Positions 26,246 through 36,045 are shown, counted from the first letter of the stretch. The stretch: DNA of 64,000 bases from Anaerohalosphaera lusitana (GCF_002007645.1 NZ_CP019791.1:1054001-1118000), one strand, 5' to 3'. Numbers and translations: made by a program. The notes: generated by a model from the letters alone, not told the origin.

Positions 26246-26341
26246 ATGACACGCAAAACGAAGATATTCCTATACATAATGCTGGCCGTAGGCGCCGCCT
26301 TGATGATCACCGGCGTCCTCCTCGAACAGGTGACAAAATGA
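26246..26341 (+). CDS. 31-residue single-pass membrane peptide, copy 2
   Basis: Encodes MTRKTKIFLYIMLAVGAALM then ITGVLLEQVTK, the near twin of the peptide at 22662. Its TGA overlaps the ATG of the acetyltransferase gene (ATGA), so the two are translationally coupled. A weak AGGA lies 12 bases upstream. The coupling suggests this copy is in the ancestral position. Function unknown. Confidence 0.7.
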   Translation: MTRKTKIFLYIMLAVGAALMITGVLLEQVTK

Positions 26342-26853
26342 ATCGCAGGAAACTAACCATCCGCGACGAAACCCCCTCAGACATTGCCGCCATCTCCCGC
26401 ATCACCCGGGCCGCCTTCAAAACCTGCCCCTACAGCAACGACACCGAGCACCTCATAATAAACGCTCTCCGAGCCGCCGACGCTCTTACCATCTCACTCG
26501 TCGCCGAACTCGACGGCACACCGGCAGGGCACGTCGCACTCTCGCCCGTCACCTTCTCCGACGGCAGCACGGACTGGTTCGGCCTCGGTCCCATCGCCGT
26601 CATCCCCGAAAAACAGAAACAGGGCATCGGCACCGCACTGATGAACCGCGCCCTCGAACAACTAAGGACCCACAACGCCGCAGGCTGCATCCTCGTAGGC
26701 GACCCCGCATACTACACCCGCTTTGGCTTCACGGCCTACCCGCAGATAACCCACGAAGGCGTACCACCCGAAAACGTACTGGCCCTACCCTTCACCGACC
26801 ACCTACCCACCGGCCAGGTAACATTCCACAAAGCCTTCAGCGTAACGGAATAA
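26338..26853 (+). CDS. GNAT-family N-acetyltransferase (YhbS-like)
   Basis: A 171-residue acyltransferase. The GNAT fold is seen as IRDETPSDIAAISRITRAAF (motif C/D), LVAELDGTPAGHVALSPVTF, then the acetyl-CoA-binding motif A, LGPIAVIPEKQKQGIGTALM, and CILVGDPAYYTRFGFTAYPQ, typical of the YhbS subgroup. It transfers an acetyl group from acetyl-CoA to an amine; the acceptor is unknown. Coupled by ATGA overlap to the 31-residue membrane peptide. Confidence 0.85.
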   Translation: MNRRKLTIRDETPSDIAAISRITRAAFKTCPYSNDTEHLIINALRAADALTISLVAELDGTPAGHVALSPVTFSDGSTDWFGLGPIAVIPEKQKQGIGTALMNRALEQLRTHNAAGCILVGDPAYYTRFGFTAYPQITHEGVPPENVLALPFTDHLPTGQVTFHKAFSVTE

Positions 26854-26881
26854 GATTTACTGCTGAAACAGAGGATTAACC

Positions 26882-27352
26882 ATGGTACAATTTATTGCCA
26901 GGCTCACAGGGAATGACTTTTCAAAATTAGGAGTTTCAGTTGAGCTTTCAAATGGTACCGTTTGTGAGGCAAGATATACAGGAGACAGCATATTTCGCCT
27001 TAAATGGCGTATAGATATTGAATTCGAATTAGCGTGTGAGAATACAAAAGTTGATTTCAAGGTGATTTCCAAAAACTTATTTCGTACTATTTATGCTGCT
27101 TTTGACGGTAAAAAAGAAGTTTTAAGGTTGGTGTCTTGTATTTTCTCAGACTATATAATAGTAAATGGCAAAAAAGAAAGAATGGCAGGGGTTATTAGCA
27201 CAAGAGTAGAAAACTTGGGTTTCTTTGGCGAAAGTCATCCATTTTTAATAGGAAGCAATTACAAGGGGGAATTTGAAGATGATCATATTCTTCACGGCAC
27301 AATAGTTGCAACTTACTGTGTATTGAAAATGTCGTTTACAGATTCACTGTGA
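26882..27352 (+). CDS. Hypothetical protein, AT-rich
   Basis: A 156-residue soluble protein of unknown family, following the GNAT gene by 28 bases. A weak GAGGATTAACC precedes the ATG. It alternates beta-strands (FSKLGVSVELSNGTVCEARY, RLKWRIDIEFELACE, ADYIIVNGKK) and lacks a signal peptide or membrane helix. Its AT-rich composition stands out between two GC-rich, C-biased genes, suggesting separate origin. Confidence 0.6.
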   Translation: MVQFIARLTGNDFSKLGVSVELSNGTVCEARYTGDSIFRLKWRIDIEFELACENTKVDFKVISKNLFRTIYAAFDGKKEVLRLVSCIFSDYIIVNGKKERMAGVISTRVENLGFFGESHPFLIGSNYKGEFEDDHILHGTIVATYCVLKMSFTDSL

Positions 27353-27374
27353 CCTTCAAGACAAGACGCCCCCC

Positions 27375-27499
27375 CTAATACCCCACACACAACCACTCCA
27401 GCATCAGCCGCTCCAGATCCGCAGGTCGACCACCCGGTCGCCGGTAATATCCGCCTCATACAGTATCCATTGCTCCGACCGCAATCGGCACACTTCCAT
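27375..27499 (-). pseudogene. Remnant of a dockerin-like domain (frameshifted C-terminus)
   Basis: On the minus strand, YEADITGDRVVDLR is followed, after restoring one missing G, by DLERLMLEWLCVGY and a stop. The joined sequence is a complete D-x-T-x-D dockerin-like loop and helix as found at the ends of secreted proteins in this window. It lies directly downstream of the DMT gene with no upstream secreted part, so it is a decayed tail of a lost gene. Confidence 0.5.
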
Positions 27500-27502
27500 C
27501 AG

Positions 27503-28375
27503 TTACCCAGCCGCCTTCTCCCGCCTCGCCTTGCCGTTGCGCAGCGTCGCCTCGACCGCGTTCGACGTAACCGCCACCAGCACGACCACCCCGCCTGCCA
27601 GCGCCCACTCGCCCGGCACCTCGCCCACGAATATCAGCACCCACACCGGGTTCAGTATCGGCTCCAGCGTGCATATCATCACCGCGTCGATAGCCTTGAC
27701 CCGCGATATCCCCCGCGCATACAGCACATACGGGATCCCCAACTGCACCACCCCCAGCAGCACCAGGTTCACCCAGCTAACCGCCCCGGGCATACTCTCG
27801 AACATGAACGGCAGGCCCAGCACCGCGGTAAACACGTTGCCCAGGAATATCGACCCCATCGCCGCCTCCATCCGCTGCTTGCGCATCACCAGCATCATCA
27901 TCCCGAATGAAAGCCCCGTCGCCACCCCCAGCACGTTTCCCCAAAGACCTTCCGCTGACACCTCACCTACGAAAAACAGCACCATCCCCCCGATCGCCGC
28001 CGCTATCGCGATCCAGTTATACAGCCGGATCTTCTCGCCCAGGAACCACCCGCTCAGCAGCGCCACATATATCGGCGCCGTATACTGCAGCAGTATCACG
28101 TTCGCCGCCGTCGTCAGCTTGTTCGCCACCGCATACAGCAGCACCGCGCCGATATAGCACACCGCCCCGGCAAGCTGCACCCGAGAAAACGTCAGCCACT
28201 CCCGCTTCATGAAAAACGCCAGCACCACCGCCCCGATCGCGCTCCGCATCCCCCCGATCGCCATCCCGTTCCACTCGATGCTCTTGACAAGCACACCGCC
28301 CAGGCTCCAAAGCAGCGCAGTCGCCACCAGCAGCCCAACACCCTTCGCCCGTTCTTTCTCGACATGCCCCGTCAT
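27503..28375 (-). CDS. DMT-superfamily transporter (EamA-type)
   Basis: A 290-residue inner-membrane protein with about ten hydrophobic helices in two repeated halves, each beginning with the EamA pattern (LLVATALLWSLGGVLVKSIE; LWGNVLGVATGLSFGMMMLV). Such proteins export or exchange amino acids, nucleotides or other small metabolites; the substrate cannot be read from sequence. Starts at 28375 with MTGHVEKERAKG. The plus strand is strongly C-rich here. Confidence 0.88.
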   Translation of the reverse strand: MTGHVEKERAKGVGLLVATALLWSLGGVLVKSIEWNGMAIGGMRSAIGAVVLAFFMKREWLTFSRVQLAGAVCYIGAVLLYAVANKLTTAANVILLQYTAPIYVALLSGWFLGEKIRLYNWIAIAAAIGGMVLFFVGEVSAEGLWGNVLGVATGLSFGMMMLVMRKQRMEAAMGSIFLGNVFTAVLGLPFMFESMPGAVSWVNLVLLGVVQLGIPYVLYARGISRVKAIDAVMICTLEPILNPVWVLIFVGEVPGEWALAGGVVVLVAVTSNAVEATLRNGKARREKAAG

Positions 28376-28462
28376 AGCTTCCCTTAACGAACACTCAACC
28401 CAAAACGCTCAACAAAAAACACACCGCCCAACTATAACGCCTCACCGCAACCCCTTCCAGCA

Positions 28463-28500
28463 CAAAAAAAGGCGGCAGCCCAACAGGACTCACCGCCTTT
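28463..28500 (-). terminator. Rho-independent terminator of the PEP-CTERM gene at 28531
   Basis: AAAGGCGG at 28468-28475 pairs with CCGCCTTT at 28493-28500; on the minus strand the stem is followed by TTTTTTT. It lies 31 bases after the stop codon. Confidence 0.85.
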
Positions 28501-28530
28501 AAAAATTTCAAGTCAAATATGCTGCTTTGC

Positions 28531-29208
28531 TTACTTCTTCCTTCTCAGCAGCGCCAGACCGCCCAGACCAAGCAGTGCAACCGTAGCGGGCTCAGGCACT
28601 GTGTAACCGTAAACAACCGTCACACAACCGCTGCTCTCTGTCGAAACATTGCTAACGCCGTTGCCGGGCATTGACAAAGCAGAATTTGCATTGCCGACCA
28701 GCGAAAAATCAACCGTGCCGCCGCCGATGAACATGCTAAGATCATCGCCTGCTCCAAAAGCTACCGTCTGGCTATCGCTTTCATCCATGTATTCCTGGCT
28801 GAAGCCCGATGTGCCGGCAAAATCCGTAATTCCATCATACGCGGTCAGGTCCATCTGATAGTCTTCCAGAACTTCCCACGCAACATCCGCCAGCGAACTG
28901 CCGTCAAGCGAAATGCCCAGGTCGCCGTTCGTGGTGTAAGTTTCCTCGCCCATCGTGAAATACGTCGAGATCGTGCGATACACCGGGTTATCCGTGTTAT
29001 TCTCGAAGTTGATCGTGCCGTTGGCCCCGACCGTCGCGGTGATCTGAACGCTGTCCAGCGTACCCAGCGATGTGTCGAACTGAGCGACCGACAAAGTCTC
29101 GTCGACATTGAAATAGCCGTCAAAACTGTCCGTGTAGGTCACAAAATCCGCATTCGCCGCACCGGCCAACACACAAATACCCAAAACTGCCAAAAGTGTC
29201 TTTCTCAT
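28531..29208 (-). CDS. PEP-CTERM sorting domain protein
   Basis: A 225-residue exported protein. The ATG at 29208 opens a signal peptide (MRKTLLAVLGICVLAGAANA) and is preferred over an upstream in-frame start at 29310. The body consists of Asp/Thr-rich beta segments (TYTDSFDGYFNVDETLSVAQ) suggesting an extracellular sandwich fold. The C-terminus has Val-Pro-Glu-Pro-Ala-Thr, ALLGLGGLALL and RRKK: a textbook PEP-CTERM anchor. It has its own promoter (29400-29427) and terminator (28463-28500), so it is monocistronic. Confidence 0.88.
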   Translation of the reverse strand: MRKTLLAVLGICVLAGAANADFVTYTDSFDGYFNVDETLSVAQFDTSLGTLDSVQITATVGANGTINFENNTDNPVYRTISTYFTMGEETYTTNGDLGISLDGSSLADVAWEVLEDYQMDLTAYDGITDFAGTSGFSQEYMDESDSQTVAFGAGDDLSMFIGGGTVDFSLVGNANSALSMPGNGVSNVSTESSGCVTVVYGYTVPEPATVALLGLGGLALLRRKK

Positions 29209-29521
29209 TTTACCCTCGCTCTCTGGAAACCGCCCTCCGGCGGCCCCGTACAAATAACAAAATATACCTTCAAATTCCGTATCGGCGCACACCGATCCGG
29301 CAAAATCCAACTGGGAATTCTTCCTTGAGTGCTCCCATCACCTTCCCTGCAAAAGCTCTATCTCCTGCGATCCGACAAATCCTCTCTCTCCAGCTCACTA
29401 GTATAGTGTCTTGGCCGTCCGTGTCAAGCAAAAACTCCGTATTTACCACGATGCAATACTTTTAACGAACAAATATTAGGCATTTATGAGCGTTCCGCCG
29501 CTTTCCCAGGAAATCTTCAAA
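29209..29521. other. Leader and intergenic region upstream of the PEP-CTERM gene
   Basis: No gene seen. It holds the promoter at 29400-29427 and therefore a leader of about 185 bases for the gene at 28531. Confidence 0.5.
29400..29427 (-). promoter_or_regulatory. Sigma-70-type promoter of the PEP-CTERM gene at 28531
   Basis: Minus strand: TTGACA (29422-29427), 16 bases, TATACT (29400-29405). Confidence 0.65.
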
Positions 29522-29641
29522 TTATCTTCCCCGCCTCATAACCGCACTGTCCCACTCCTTCAGCACCCACTCGCCCAATTGGCCCGGCACCCAGTCAGCC
29601 TCACTAACAATCGCATCCCCCGCCTGGTAGCGACTGTTATT
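29522..29641 (-). pseudogene. C-terminal fragment of a gene cut by the IS110 element
   Basis: Immediately beyond the IS110 transposase stop, the minus strand stays open for about 38 codons (SRYQAGDAIVSEADWVPGQL, GEWVLKEWDSAVMRRGR, then TAA). Codon use is like neighbouring genes. It has no start of its own and probably is the 3' part of a gene interrupted by the element; a short start-like piece, MRAEVLEAVMRRSLDVREGV, reads in the same direction on the far side from 30886. Identity unknown. Confidence 0.4.
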
Positions 29642-29645
29642 AAAA

Positions 29646-30794
<1,149 letters not shown>

Positions 30795-30996
30795 TTATAC
30801 AAGGGTGGGCCATGCCCACGCAACTTCACGCCTTCTCGCACATCTAAGCTTCTCCGCATAACGGCCTCAAGCACTTCCGCTCTCAAATTGTCATTCCTTC
30901 AATCGAGCAAAACCCTCACTCTCCCTTTCGCCGTCAACCGTCAATTTTCTGTTTAGCACCTCATTGCATTTGCTCAAAAGTGATCCCACATACCCG

Positions 30997-31383
30997 TCAT
31001 TCATAAACTATCTGCTCCACCGCCTTCCACGCCTTGTGAAATTCTTCCATCTGCTTCGCATTCAAGCCTTGAAAATCCCGGTTCACATACATATATTCTC
31101 CGTCCTTCTTTGCTTCCAGACTGCACCTGTCCCGCCACTCCTTGTCATGCACAACCGCCTCCCAGACCATCTCGATGACCTCTCCCCGACAAGCCGTCGC
31201 CGATTCGATATTCTCGCAGACAAGTACATCCCTTTTTGTGCCCGTGTGCACGGAACTGCTCGTCCATGACCACAGGTTAATCCCTGCCTTTTCCGCAGCC
31301 AGACTAACAGCCTCCACAGTCACTACAAGCAAAGCCACAGCTACCAGCACCCGCCAAATTTTACCAAACCTGATTCTCTCCAT
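30997..31383 (-). CDS. Hypothetical protein with N-terminal membrane anchor
   Basis: A 128-residue protein: MERIRFGKIWRVLVAVALLV forms a membrane anchor or uncleaved signal, followed by a periplasmic domain of about 100 residues (RDVLVCENIESATACRGEVI, two cysteines). No family recognised. It is the last gene of a minus-strand series with the TPR, SUMF1 and small membrane protein genes. A ten-codon copy of its start (MDRNRFGKIG then stop) is found upstream of the TPR gene. Confidence 0.6.
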   Translation of the reverse strand: MERIRFGKIWRVLVAVALLVVTVEAVSLAAEKAGINLWSWTSSSVHTGTKRDVLVCENIESATACRGEVIEMVWEAVVHDKEWRDRCSLEAKKDGEYMYVNRDFQGLNAKQMEEFHKAWKAVEQIVYE

Positions 31384-31434
31384 AAGTCATGGCCTCCCGC
31401 TAAAATTCAAAAAAAACAAGCTCCACGCACTGTT

Positions 31435-33525
31435 CTACTCTCCCTCCCACCTCAAGCTTCCGAACCACTCCTCATCCCGCACACACGCCAGATCATCATC
31501 GCCCATCGCATGCTCACGGCTGGGCAATGTTCCTTCCTCTTGTCCAACCTCAAGCCATTCCCGACAACTCTTCTTATCTCCCAGCAGCCCATAAACACAA
31601 GCCATATTATAAGCCCCGCTCCCGCGTTTAATACCCTCAGCTTTCTGTACGACATCTATGGCCTTATCAAGATTGGCTTTTTTATCCTCAGGTCTGTCCA
31701 TTCTCACAGCCAAACTAAGCAAGACACTCCCCCAGCCAATGAATGCAAAATGAGACCTCGGATCTATCTCAGTCGCCTTTTCGTATTTTTCGCATGCCTG
31801 CTCAAGCTTTTCGAAAGCATCATCCTCCTCCAGCAGTTCTGCCCATCTCCAAAGAGCACTTCCCCAGTTATTGAATGCTTCATGGAAGTCTGCCTTTATC
31901 TCAGTCGCTTTCTCGTACTTTTCGCATGACTGCCCAAGTTTTTCTAATGCCTCTTTACCTTCCAATCGCTCTGCCCATTGTCCAAGAGTGTACCCCCAAC
32001 CATAAAATACTTCATGGTCGTCCATCTTTATCTCAGTCGCTTTCTCGTACTTATCACATGCCTGCACAAATTTCTCTAACGCATCATCACCCTCCAGCAG
32101 TTCTGCCAGTTTTCTAAGAGCAATTCCCCAGTTATAGAAGGCTTCATGGTCGCCCGTCTTTATCTCCGTCGCCTTCTCGTACTTTTCGCATGCCTGCTCA
32201 AGTTTCTCTAATGCATCAGCCCCTTCCAACAGCTCTGCCCATTTCCAAAGAGCAGTTCCCCAGTAATTGAATGCATCATGATCGTCCGTCTTTATCTTCG
32301 TCGCCTTTTCGTATTTTTTGCATGCCTGCTCAACTTTCTCTAACGCCTCATCCCCTTCCAGCAGCTCTGCCCATTTCCAAAGAGCAATTCCCCAGTTGTT
32401 GAATGCATCATGGTGGTCTGCCTTTATCTCAGTAGCCTTCTTGAACTTCTCGCATGCCAACTCAAGTTTCTCTAATGCATCTTCGCCTTCCAGCCGTCCT
32501 GCCAATTCGTCAAGAGTGTTCCCCCAGCCAATGAATGCCAAATGATACCCCGGTTCTATATTCGCCGCCTTCTCATACTTTTCGCATGCCTGCTCAAGTT
32601 TTTCTAACGCATCATCACCATCCAGCAGTTCTGCCCATTTTCCAAGAGCACTTCCCCAGTTATTGAATGCTTCATGGTAGTCCTTCTTTATCTCAGTCGC
32701 CTTCTCGTACTTTTCGCATGCCTGCCCAAGTTTTTCTAATGCCTCTTTACCTTCCAATCGCTCTGCCCATTCTCCAAGAATGTACCCCCAACCATAAAAT
32801 GCTTCATGGTCGTCCATCTTTATCTCAGTCGCTTTCTCGTATTTTTCACATGCCTCCGCAAATTTCTCTAACGCATCATCACCCTCCAGCAGCTCTGCCA
32901 GTTTTCCAAGAGCAAGTCCCCAGCCAAGAAATGCAAAATGATACCCCGGTTCTATCTTCGTCGCCTTCTCATACTTTTTGCATGCCTGCTCAAGCTTTTC
33001 GAACGCATCATCACCTTCCAGCAGATCTGCCAGTTTTCCAAGAGCAAGTCCCAAGTTATAAAATGCATAATGATCGTCCTTCTTTATCTCAGTCGCCTTC
33101 TCATACTTTTCGCATGCCTGCCCAAGTTTTTCTAATGCCTCTTTACCTTCCAATCGCTCTGCCCATTCTCCAAGAGTGTACCCCCAACCATAAAATGCTT
33201 CATGGAAGTCCTTCTTTATCTCCGTCGCCTTCTCGTACTTATCACACGCCTGCTCACATTTTTCTAACGCTTCTTCGCCTTCCAGCAGTTCTGCCCATTT
33301 TTCAAGAGCAAGTCCCCAGTTATAAAATGCATTAGGTAGTTGCGGGTCGATTGCCGTGGCCTGCTCATATAGTTTGCATGTCTCCCCAAAGTCATCATTA
33401 GCATGAGCATTCTTTGCAGCTTTTAAGGCCTCTCTGACAGCATCTCTGTACTTTCTCCGGTTCCAGAAAATAACGAAGATGATGCCTGCCGTTATCAATG
33501 TGACAATCGTTGGAATCTCAGTCAT
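31435..33525 (-). CDS. TPR-like repeat protein made of 132-bp tandem units
   Basis: A protein of about 696 residues from the ATG at 33525 (a GTG lies two codons upstream). One membrane helix (TIVTLITAGIIFVIFW) anchors it. Twelve 44-residue repeats follow, consensus AFYNWGxALGKWAELLEG then DDALEKLEQACEKYEKATEI, with a degenerate 13th; this is an extended TPR/Sel1-type helical solenoid for protein binding. Units 2, 5 and 11 are nearly alike (GYTLGEWAERLEGKEALEKL), showing that multi-unit blocks were copied. The C-terminal cap (YNMACVYGLLGDKKSCREWL) is typical of TPR ends. The DNA is repetitive at 132-bp spacing. Confidence 0.85.
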   Translation of the reverse strand: MTEIPTIVTLITAGIIFVIFWNRRKYRDAVREALKAAKNAHANDDFGETCKLYEQATAIDPQLPNAFYNWGLALEKWAELLEGEEALEKCEQACDKYEKATEIKKDFHEAFYGWGYTLGEWAERLEGKEALEKLGQACEKYEKATEIKKDDHYAFYNLGLALGKLADLLEGDDAFEKLEQACKKYEKATKIEPGYHFAFLGWGLALGKLAELLEGDDALEKFAEACEKYEKATEIKMDDHEAFYGWGYILGEWAERLEGKEALEKLGQACEKYEKATEIKKDYHEAFNNWGSALGKWAELLDGDDALEKLEQACEKYEKAANIEPGYHLAFIGWGNTLDELAGRLEGEDALEKLELACEKFKKATEIKADHHDAFNNWGIALWKWAELLEGDEALEKVEQACKKYEKATKIKTDDHDAFNYWGTALWKWAELLEGADALEKLEQACEKYEKATEIKTGDHEAFYNWGIALRKLAELLEGDDALEKFVQACDKYEKATEIKMDDHEVFYGWGYTLGQWAERLEGKEALEKLGQSCEKYEKATEIKADFHEAFNNWGSALWRWAELLEEDDAFEKLEQACEKYEKATEIDPRSHFAFIGWGSVLLSLAVRMDRPEDKKANLDKAIDVVQKAEGIKRGSGAYNMACVYGLLGDKKSCREWLEVGQEEGTLPSREHAMGDDDLACVRDEEWFGSLRWEGE

Positions 33526-33612
33526 CAGCACTCACCCAATTTTACCAAATCTGTTTCTGTCCATAATCCATAACCTCCAGCCAAAATTCAAAACACGCTC
33601 CACGCACTTACC

Positions 33613-35343
33613 TCACTCTCCCCCAGCTTCATCCCAGTTTTCACAAACCAGACGAATACCAGTAAGCAAAACGAAACCGGCTTCGTCAGCCGCCGCCGGT
33701 TCCCTGCTCGCGGATCTGCAGCCTTGGGCTAAAGAGCCTATGATCCCCCCTCGCACCACGCGGACATTCATGTCTTCCGAAATACAGACCGGGTCAACAG
33801 CCTCTGCGTTGGAATAGCAGTCCGGATCGTAGGCATCCAGACACCATTCACTCACGTTACCATACATGTCATGGAGTCCCCACGGATTTGGTTTCTTCGT
33901 CCCCACTTCTTTAGTGCCGGTTTCAGAGTTCTCCCGATACCATGCGAATTCATCTAAACGCTCACTGTCGTCACCAAAAAAGTAAACAGTTTCTGTCCCT
34001 GCCCGGCAGGCATACTCCCATTGTGCTTCAGTGGGTAAACTGTACTTTTGTCCGTCCTTCTCACTTAGCTTTTTAGAAAAATCGACTGCGTCAGCAAACC
34101 TGACACCATCCACGGGGTGATTCTTAACCCTCCAATTATCAGCCGTCGGTTTTACATTTTCAGCATCCAGGCAAGCATCGCAATCCGGGCACTTATACTT
34201 GCACAGACTGGGGTTAGAATCCATAAGCTCAGTGTATTGTTCCTGAGTGACCTCATGCTTACTGAGCCAGAAACCTTTGCTTATTCGCACTTTATGCTTT
34301 GGATGCTCGTCCCGAAATTCTGACGCTCTACCGCCATATTCATTTTCGACTTCTTCTGGTGAAAGACTGCTGCCCATCATGAACTCGCCTGCCGGTATTC
34401 GCACGAACTCCATCCCCATCGAATTGGTTCTGACTTCGAACTGTGCTGGTTTAGAGTTGATAACCACTCTGAAACCGTCCCATTGACTTGGTATGATGCT
34501 GTCGTACGCATAGCGTGCAGCACAACGGCAACGGTCAGCAGATGAGAGGTAAAGACCGCCCCGCAGAACTCGTTCAACTCCCCCAACCATTTCTCCCTCT
34601 TTTTCTTCTGTTGAAACAGGTGCGGGACCTTTCGGATCCTCCTCAGGTGACCGGGAATAATATTCCTCATCATAGAGATCCAGGCACATTTCAGAAACAT
34701 TGCCCAACATGTCGTGCAAGCCGAACGCATTCGCTTTTTTCTGCGCGACGGCATGCATCTTCATATTTGAATTCTCTCTGTACCACGCCCGTTCCCCCAG
34801 ATCAGCAGAAACTTGTTGTCCGTCACTGTTCCCGCCGCGACAGGCATATTCCCATTGAGCTTCTGTCGGCAATGAATAGTTTCTGTTTTCCGCTTCGCTT
34901 AGTCTTTCGCAGAATTCCATAGCATCTTTGAAACTTACACCTGTGATTGGAAGATTCTGTCCTTTGGGCTTTCCGGGGTTCTCACCCATCACAGCCTCAT
35001 ATTGCGCCTGGGTTACCTCGGTCGTTCCCATCCAGAACCCGTTTGTCAATCTTACCTTATGTTGCGGTCGCTCATAAGGCTCTGCAAACTTATCATCTTC
35101 ACTGCTGCCCATCATGAATTCACCAGCCGGTATCCAAACCAGCTTCATGCCGACAGAGTTCGTTAAAACTTTAGAATCCTCGCGATTCACAGCTTGGGAT
35201 TGCTGCGCTGTTCCCTCATTTAACGCCTGTGACTGATCAGCAAACACAAATCTGCCAAACAAGACAACTGCACAGACTGTCATAACCTTGAATAATTCAA
35301 CCGAATAACTAACACTACTTCGCATTGCTTTCTCCAATCGCAT
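33613..35343 (-). CDS. Exported protein with two SUMF1 (formylglycine-generating-enzyme-like) domains
   Basis: A 576-residue protein. The ATG at 35343 follows AAGGAGGG and lies beside the stop of the upstream gene. Signal/anchor segment at about 10-35. Two SUMF1-type domains follow, each opening NSVGMKLVWIPAGEFMMGSS or NSMGMEFVRIPAGEFMMGSS and containing EVTQAQYEAVMG, LPTEAQWEYACRGG and GLHDMLGNVSE. The paired active-site cysteines of true formylglycine-generating enzyme are not present in the expected RGG...C-x4-C form (first domain SSADRC; second SLAQGC), so sulfatase maturation is unlikely. A periplasmic binding or effector role is more likely. Cotranscribed with its neighbours. Confidence 0.85.
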   Translation of the reverse strand: MRLEKAMRSSVSYSVELFKVMTVCAVVLFGRFVFADQSQALNEGTAQQSQAVNREDSKVLTNSVGMKLVWIPAGEFMMGSSEDDKFAEPYERPQHKVRLTNGFWMGTTEVTQAQYEAVMGENPGKPKGQNLPITGVSFKDAMEFCERLSEAENRNYSLPTEAQWEYACRGGNSDGQQVSADLGERAWYRENSNMKMHAVAQKKANAFGLHDMLGNVSEMCLDLYDEEYYSRSPEEDPKGPAPVSTEEKEGEMVGGVERVLRGGLYLSSADRCRCAARYAYDSIIPSQWDGFRVVINSKPAQFEVRTNSMGMEFVRIPAGEFMMGSSLSPEEVENEYGGRASEFRDEHPKHKVRISKGFWLSKHEVTQEQYTELMDSNPSLCKYKCPDCDACLDAENVKPTADNWRVKNHPVDGVRFADAVDFSKKLSEKDGQKYSLPTEAQWEYACRAGTETVYFFGDDSERLDEFAWYRENSETGTKEVGTKKPNPWGLHDMYGNVSEWCLDAYDPDCYSNAEAVDPVCISEDMNVRVVRGGIIGSLAQGCRSASREPAAADEAGFVLLTGIRLVCENWDEAGGE

Positions 35344-35344
35344 G

Positions 35345-35725
35345 TCATGCAACCCTCCTTGTCTGTTCGTCATTTATGCGCTGCCGAACGCCCCTTAAAA
35401 CCAGCCAGCCAAAAATAGCCGACACAGCCACCAGCTCACACAACAGTCTGCCGATATCAACTCGCGTACTTGCATAAGAGTGCTTGGGGTAATACGTTTT
35501 TTCTTCGGTAAGAACTTTCTCACCGTCCACAGTTCTATAACTACTCACGGTCTGCTGCCTGTCAGAGCTGTATTTTATAATCGAACTGAACATAAAGTGC
35601 ATGCCTATAAATTTCTCACCATCTCGCGAGGTTTTCTTGCCGACAAAAGGCGGGAACAATGAAATTACCACAACTATAATTATATAAACAACCAGCAGCC
35701 GGTAAGTATACGTGTCGAGCTTCAT
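35345..35725 (-). CDS. Small two-helix membrane protein
   Basis: A 126-residue protein with membrane helices at about 10-27 and 91-110 and a periplasmic loop between them (RDGEKFIGMHFMFSSIIKYS). No family recognised. Its TGA overlaps the region just upstream of the SUMF1 gene's ATG (TGACATG), so it heads a translationally linked operon: membrane protein, double SUMF1 protein, TPR protein, hypothetical protein. Confidence 0.7.
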   Translation of the reverse strand: MKLDTYTYRLLVVYIIIVVVISLFPPFVGKKTSRDGEKFIGMHFMFSSIIKYSSDRQQTVSSYRTVDGEKVLTEEKTYYPKHSYASTRVDIGRLLCELVAVSAIFGWLVLRGVRQRINDEQTRRVA

Positions 35726-35799
35726 ATTAAAATATCATCTTCTAAAATAAGACAATTCGAGTTCACGAAAAACCACTATAGCTCCAACCCATACCCCGG

Positions 35800-36045
35800 T
35801 CAAACAATTTCCGACCCGTTAACTTCAATGACTCTGTAAATGAAAACAGAGCTTCCGAAATGGCTGTAAACGCCCCATGGTCCAAATCCACTTGCACAGC
35901 CGGACTTGTCAAGTTCAATCAGAATGACATTACAAAACGCCGCCCAGGAGCAGCGGCCGCACCTGCAAAATTCTGCGACAGCCCAGGCATCCTGGTATAG
36001 TAAGTATGCTCCCAGTATGTCATCCGCCTCTGGTGAGCCCAACAT
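35800..36045 (-). CDS. Doubtful 81-codon frame starting inside repeat A
   Basis: Reads MLGSPEADDILGAYLLYQDA and ends FIYRVIEVNGSEIV. Its first 15 codons are repeat A sequence, so if real it is a chimera of a repeat and an older coding fragment (EFCRCGRCSWAAFCNVILIE, GFGPWGVYSHFGSSVFIYRV). No ribosome site. It may be a decayed remnant. Confidence 0.25.
   Translation of the reverse strand: MLGSPEADDILGAYLLYQDAWAVAEFCRCGRCSWAAFCNVILIELDKSGCASGFGPWGVYSHFGSSVFIYRVIEVNGSEIV

Noticed and set aside
32667-33335. 222-codon plus-strand frame
   Set aside because: It is the antisense shadow of the TPR repeats; its own repeats only mirror the coding strand.
31435-33400. Regular 132-bp repeats considered as a CRISPR-like or tandem array
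   Set aside because: They are coding TPR units in one continuous frame; there are no unique spacers.
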